Source: Charina bottae
Lineage: Eukaryota; Chordata; Lepidosauria; Squamata; Charinaidae
NCBI GenBank assembly: GCA_023362775.1
Contig: JALMGJ010000002.1
Coordinates: 36,977,914 to 37,041,913, forward strand
Length of the DNA: 64,000 nt
Direction: 5' to 3'
Shown: piece by piece, positions 62,495 through 64,000 of the stretch
How positions within the stretch are numbered: position 1 is the stretch's first letter
Layout of the letters: each line of letters begins with the position of its first letter
Made by a program: the position numbers and the translations under genes
The notes under the pieces: generated by a model
Told to the model about the DNA's origin: nothing
The model's database searches: none
Seen by the model: the letters and a program-made list of their open reading frames with translations, nothing else

Positions 62495-62830
62495 AGTAAA
62501 GGTAAAGGTTCCCCCACACACATTTGTGCAGTCGTATCCAACTCTAGGGGCCGGTGCTCATCTCCGTTTGTTAGCCGAAGAGCCAGTGCTGTCCGAAGAC
62601 GCTTCCACGGTCATGTGGCCGGCATGACGCACGCAGAACGCTGTTACCTACCCACCGAAGTGGTACCTATTTATCTACTTGCACTTGCATGCTTTCAAAT
62701 TGCTAGGTTGGCAAGAGCTGGGCGAGTGCGGGAGCTCACTCCACACGCAGGGCTAGGGATTCGAACCTCCGAATTTGCGATCTTCTGATCGACAAGCCTG
62801 GCGTCTTACCCACTGAGCCACCATGCCCCT
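62495..62830 (-). mobile_element. Sauria-type tRNA SINE
   Basis: Same structure as 41551-41888; exact 13-bp TSD TATGATTACAGTA (62482-62494, 62831-62843). Confidence 0.92.
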
Positions 62831-62989
62831 TATGATTACAGTAGAAATAAATAAATAAATAAAAAACCATCATTCAGTTAACCATGGGGAAACATCTGGA
62901 ACAACAAATTATTGGGGTTGCTGCTATTTTACCAGCTGGATTTATTAACTTTTTTATTGTAATTGCTTCTTTCATCCTTTTTTTTAAAA

Positions 62990-63100
62990 ATTGTAACTGT
63001 TTTATGGATTTGTTTTTTAATTACTGAAAGCCACTCAGAGTCAAATGCTGGGGGTGGCATAGAGAGCAGTATAAAATAAGATAAATACTCAAAAAAATAA
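62990..63100 (+). mobile_element. CR1/L2-type 3' end, diverged
   Basis: GCCACTCAGAGTCAAATGC ... AGTATAAAATAAGATAAATA. Confidence 0.5.
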
Positions 63101-63417
63101 TATATGGGATAGATGCATAAATTATATAATAGGCAGTTGTGCATTAAGGATGAAGATAACTGGATAAGGCACAAAACATTGGAAAAAGAAAACAGATACT
63201 GTATCTTTCCCAGCTCAAAGAATCATGAAATGGATGAGAATACTCACAATGTTTTACTTAATGGGGAATTGTCGACCCACACCCATTCCCGAGTAGTGGA
63301 ATTGACAGACAGTCCGATCCACAATAGTTGTGCCCCGTGGGTGATGCGCTGTATGAAGTGCTGTCAAGAATATATTTAGAAGTGAACACTCTCTGGAATA
63401 TATATTTTAGGTTATTG

Positions 63418-64000
63418 TTATGGAGTCCTCTGGCTTTGGAGGCTAAAGCGGTAGGCCTGATGATCGGTCAGCCTGGAGAACCAGTAGGTGATTACACAGC
63501 TGAGCTGACCCAGCTCCCAGAGGTGACCAACAGCAGTAGATGGGACTGACTCAGACAAGGAAGGGCCAGATCTTTCCAAGGGCAAGAAGACACCAGGAGC
63601 TAAGGAGAGGAGACATCAGCGGAGTTCCTGAGAGGAGAGGAGACAGGAACTCCCATAAATAAGCCACATGGGCAAATTGAGCTATAAAAAAGCAACATCC
63701 CTCTCTCTCCCCTTATTGGAAACAACTTTCCTGCTTCACAGTTGTGTCCCTGTGGCATCCTGCTCCAAGTCCCATCTGCTTCTTGCCCTGCTTGACACTT
63801 GGAGCTGTTTGTGGAGCTCCAGCTATAGACTTTTTGGACTTCTTCTGACTACTCTCACATCTCGGTCTCTGGCTACCTCCTGCTAGGTAGAGCGCTATGG
63901 AGATGGCCTTAAGGCAAATACTCAGAAACTGTGAGAAGGGCAGAAGCCTCCCTTAAGCCCCGAGAAAGGAGGTAGTATTAGGAAGAGATTCAGTCTGGCT
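63418..64000 (+). repeat. possible LTR with TATA box, cut by window end
   Basis: TGTTATGGAGTCC could be an LTR start; a TATA-like GCTATAAAAAAGC lies at 63681-63693. No second copy or TSD in the window, so this is a guess from composition and motifs. Confidence 0.3.

Overview
The window is nuclear DNA of a squamate reptile, probably a snake. The evidence is the repeat set: RTE-BovB LINEs, two Sauria-type tRNA SINEs with intact target-site duplications (TSDs), CR1 and L1 LINEs, Penelope-like elements (PLEs), hAT MITEs, and the vertebrate-rare Ty1/copia and Ty3 chromovirus LTR retrotransposons. The species cannot be fixed from sequence alone. Genes have phase-1 introns with GT-AG boundaries; there is no sign of bacterial or organellar DNA.

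Layout. 1-9.4 kb: a BovB 5' half abuts a Ty3/gypsy chromovirus whose pol is split by a 5.2 kb Ty1/copia element with apparently identical LTRs but a decayed interior. 9.4-13.8 kb: a BovB tail, a HAL1-like L1 (ORF1 only, 16-bp TSD), a retroviral integrase relic and a hAT MITE. 13.8-20.7 kb: L1 pieces, a fold-back PLE carrying two hammerhead-ribozyme motifs, and a 3.47 kb GC-rich hAT element built of long hairpins. 20.7-27.2 kb: a second Ty1/copia element, itself containing a PLE with a complete RT + GIY-YIG ORF. 27.2-35.5 kb: an L1/CR1 chimera, then an almost full-length BovB split by a hAT and a CR1, then a hAT with tandem promoter-like repeats.

36.6-57.5 kb holds the host genes, all on the + strand: a KLRF-like (NKp80/NKp65 type) NK-receptor gene with stalk and three lectin exons; an orphan exon encoding a hemITAM-like tail; a duplicated KLRF-like 3' remnant; and a CLEC2-like gene (LLT1/AICL/CD69 type) with six exons whose phases all match but with one in-frame TGA just before the transmembrane segment. 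In mammals CLEC2 proteins are ligands of NKR-P1/KLRF receptors and are encoded next to them, so this looks like a squamate NK-complex receptor-ligand cluster. 57.5-64 kb: an L1 5' part split by a PLE, a zinc-finger-tailed non-LTR element, two more hAT MITEs, a Sauria SINE, and a possible LTR at the window edge.

Nested insertions with readable TSDs give a relative chronology. The Penelope ends repeatedly show the hammerhead core (CTGAAGA, stem II, GAAA), three times with a pairable stem I and a GUC cleavage triplet. Exon boundaries, TSDs and alignments were read by eye; no search or alignment program was used.
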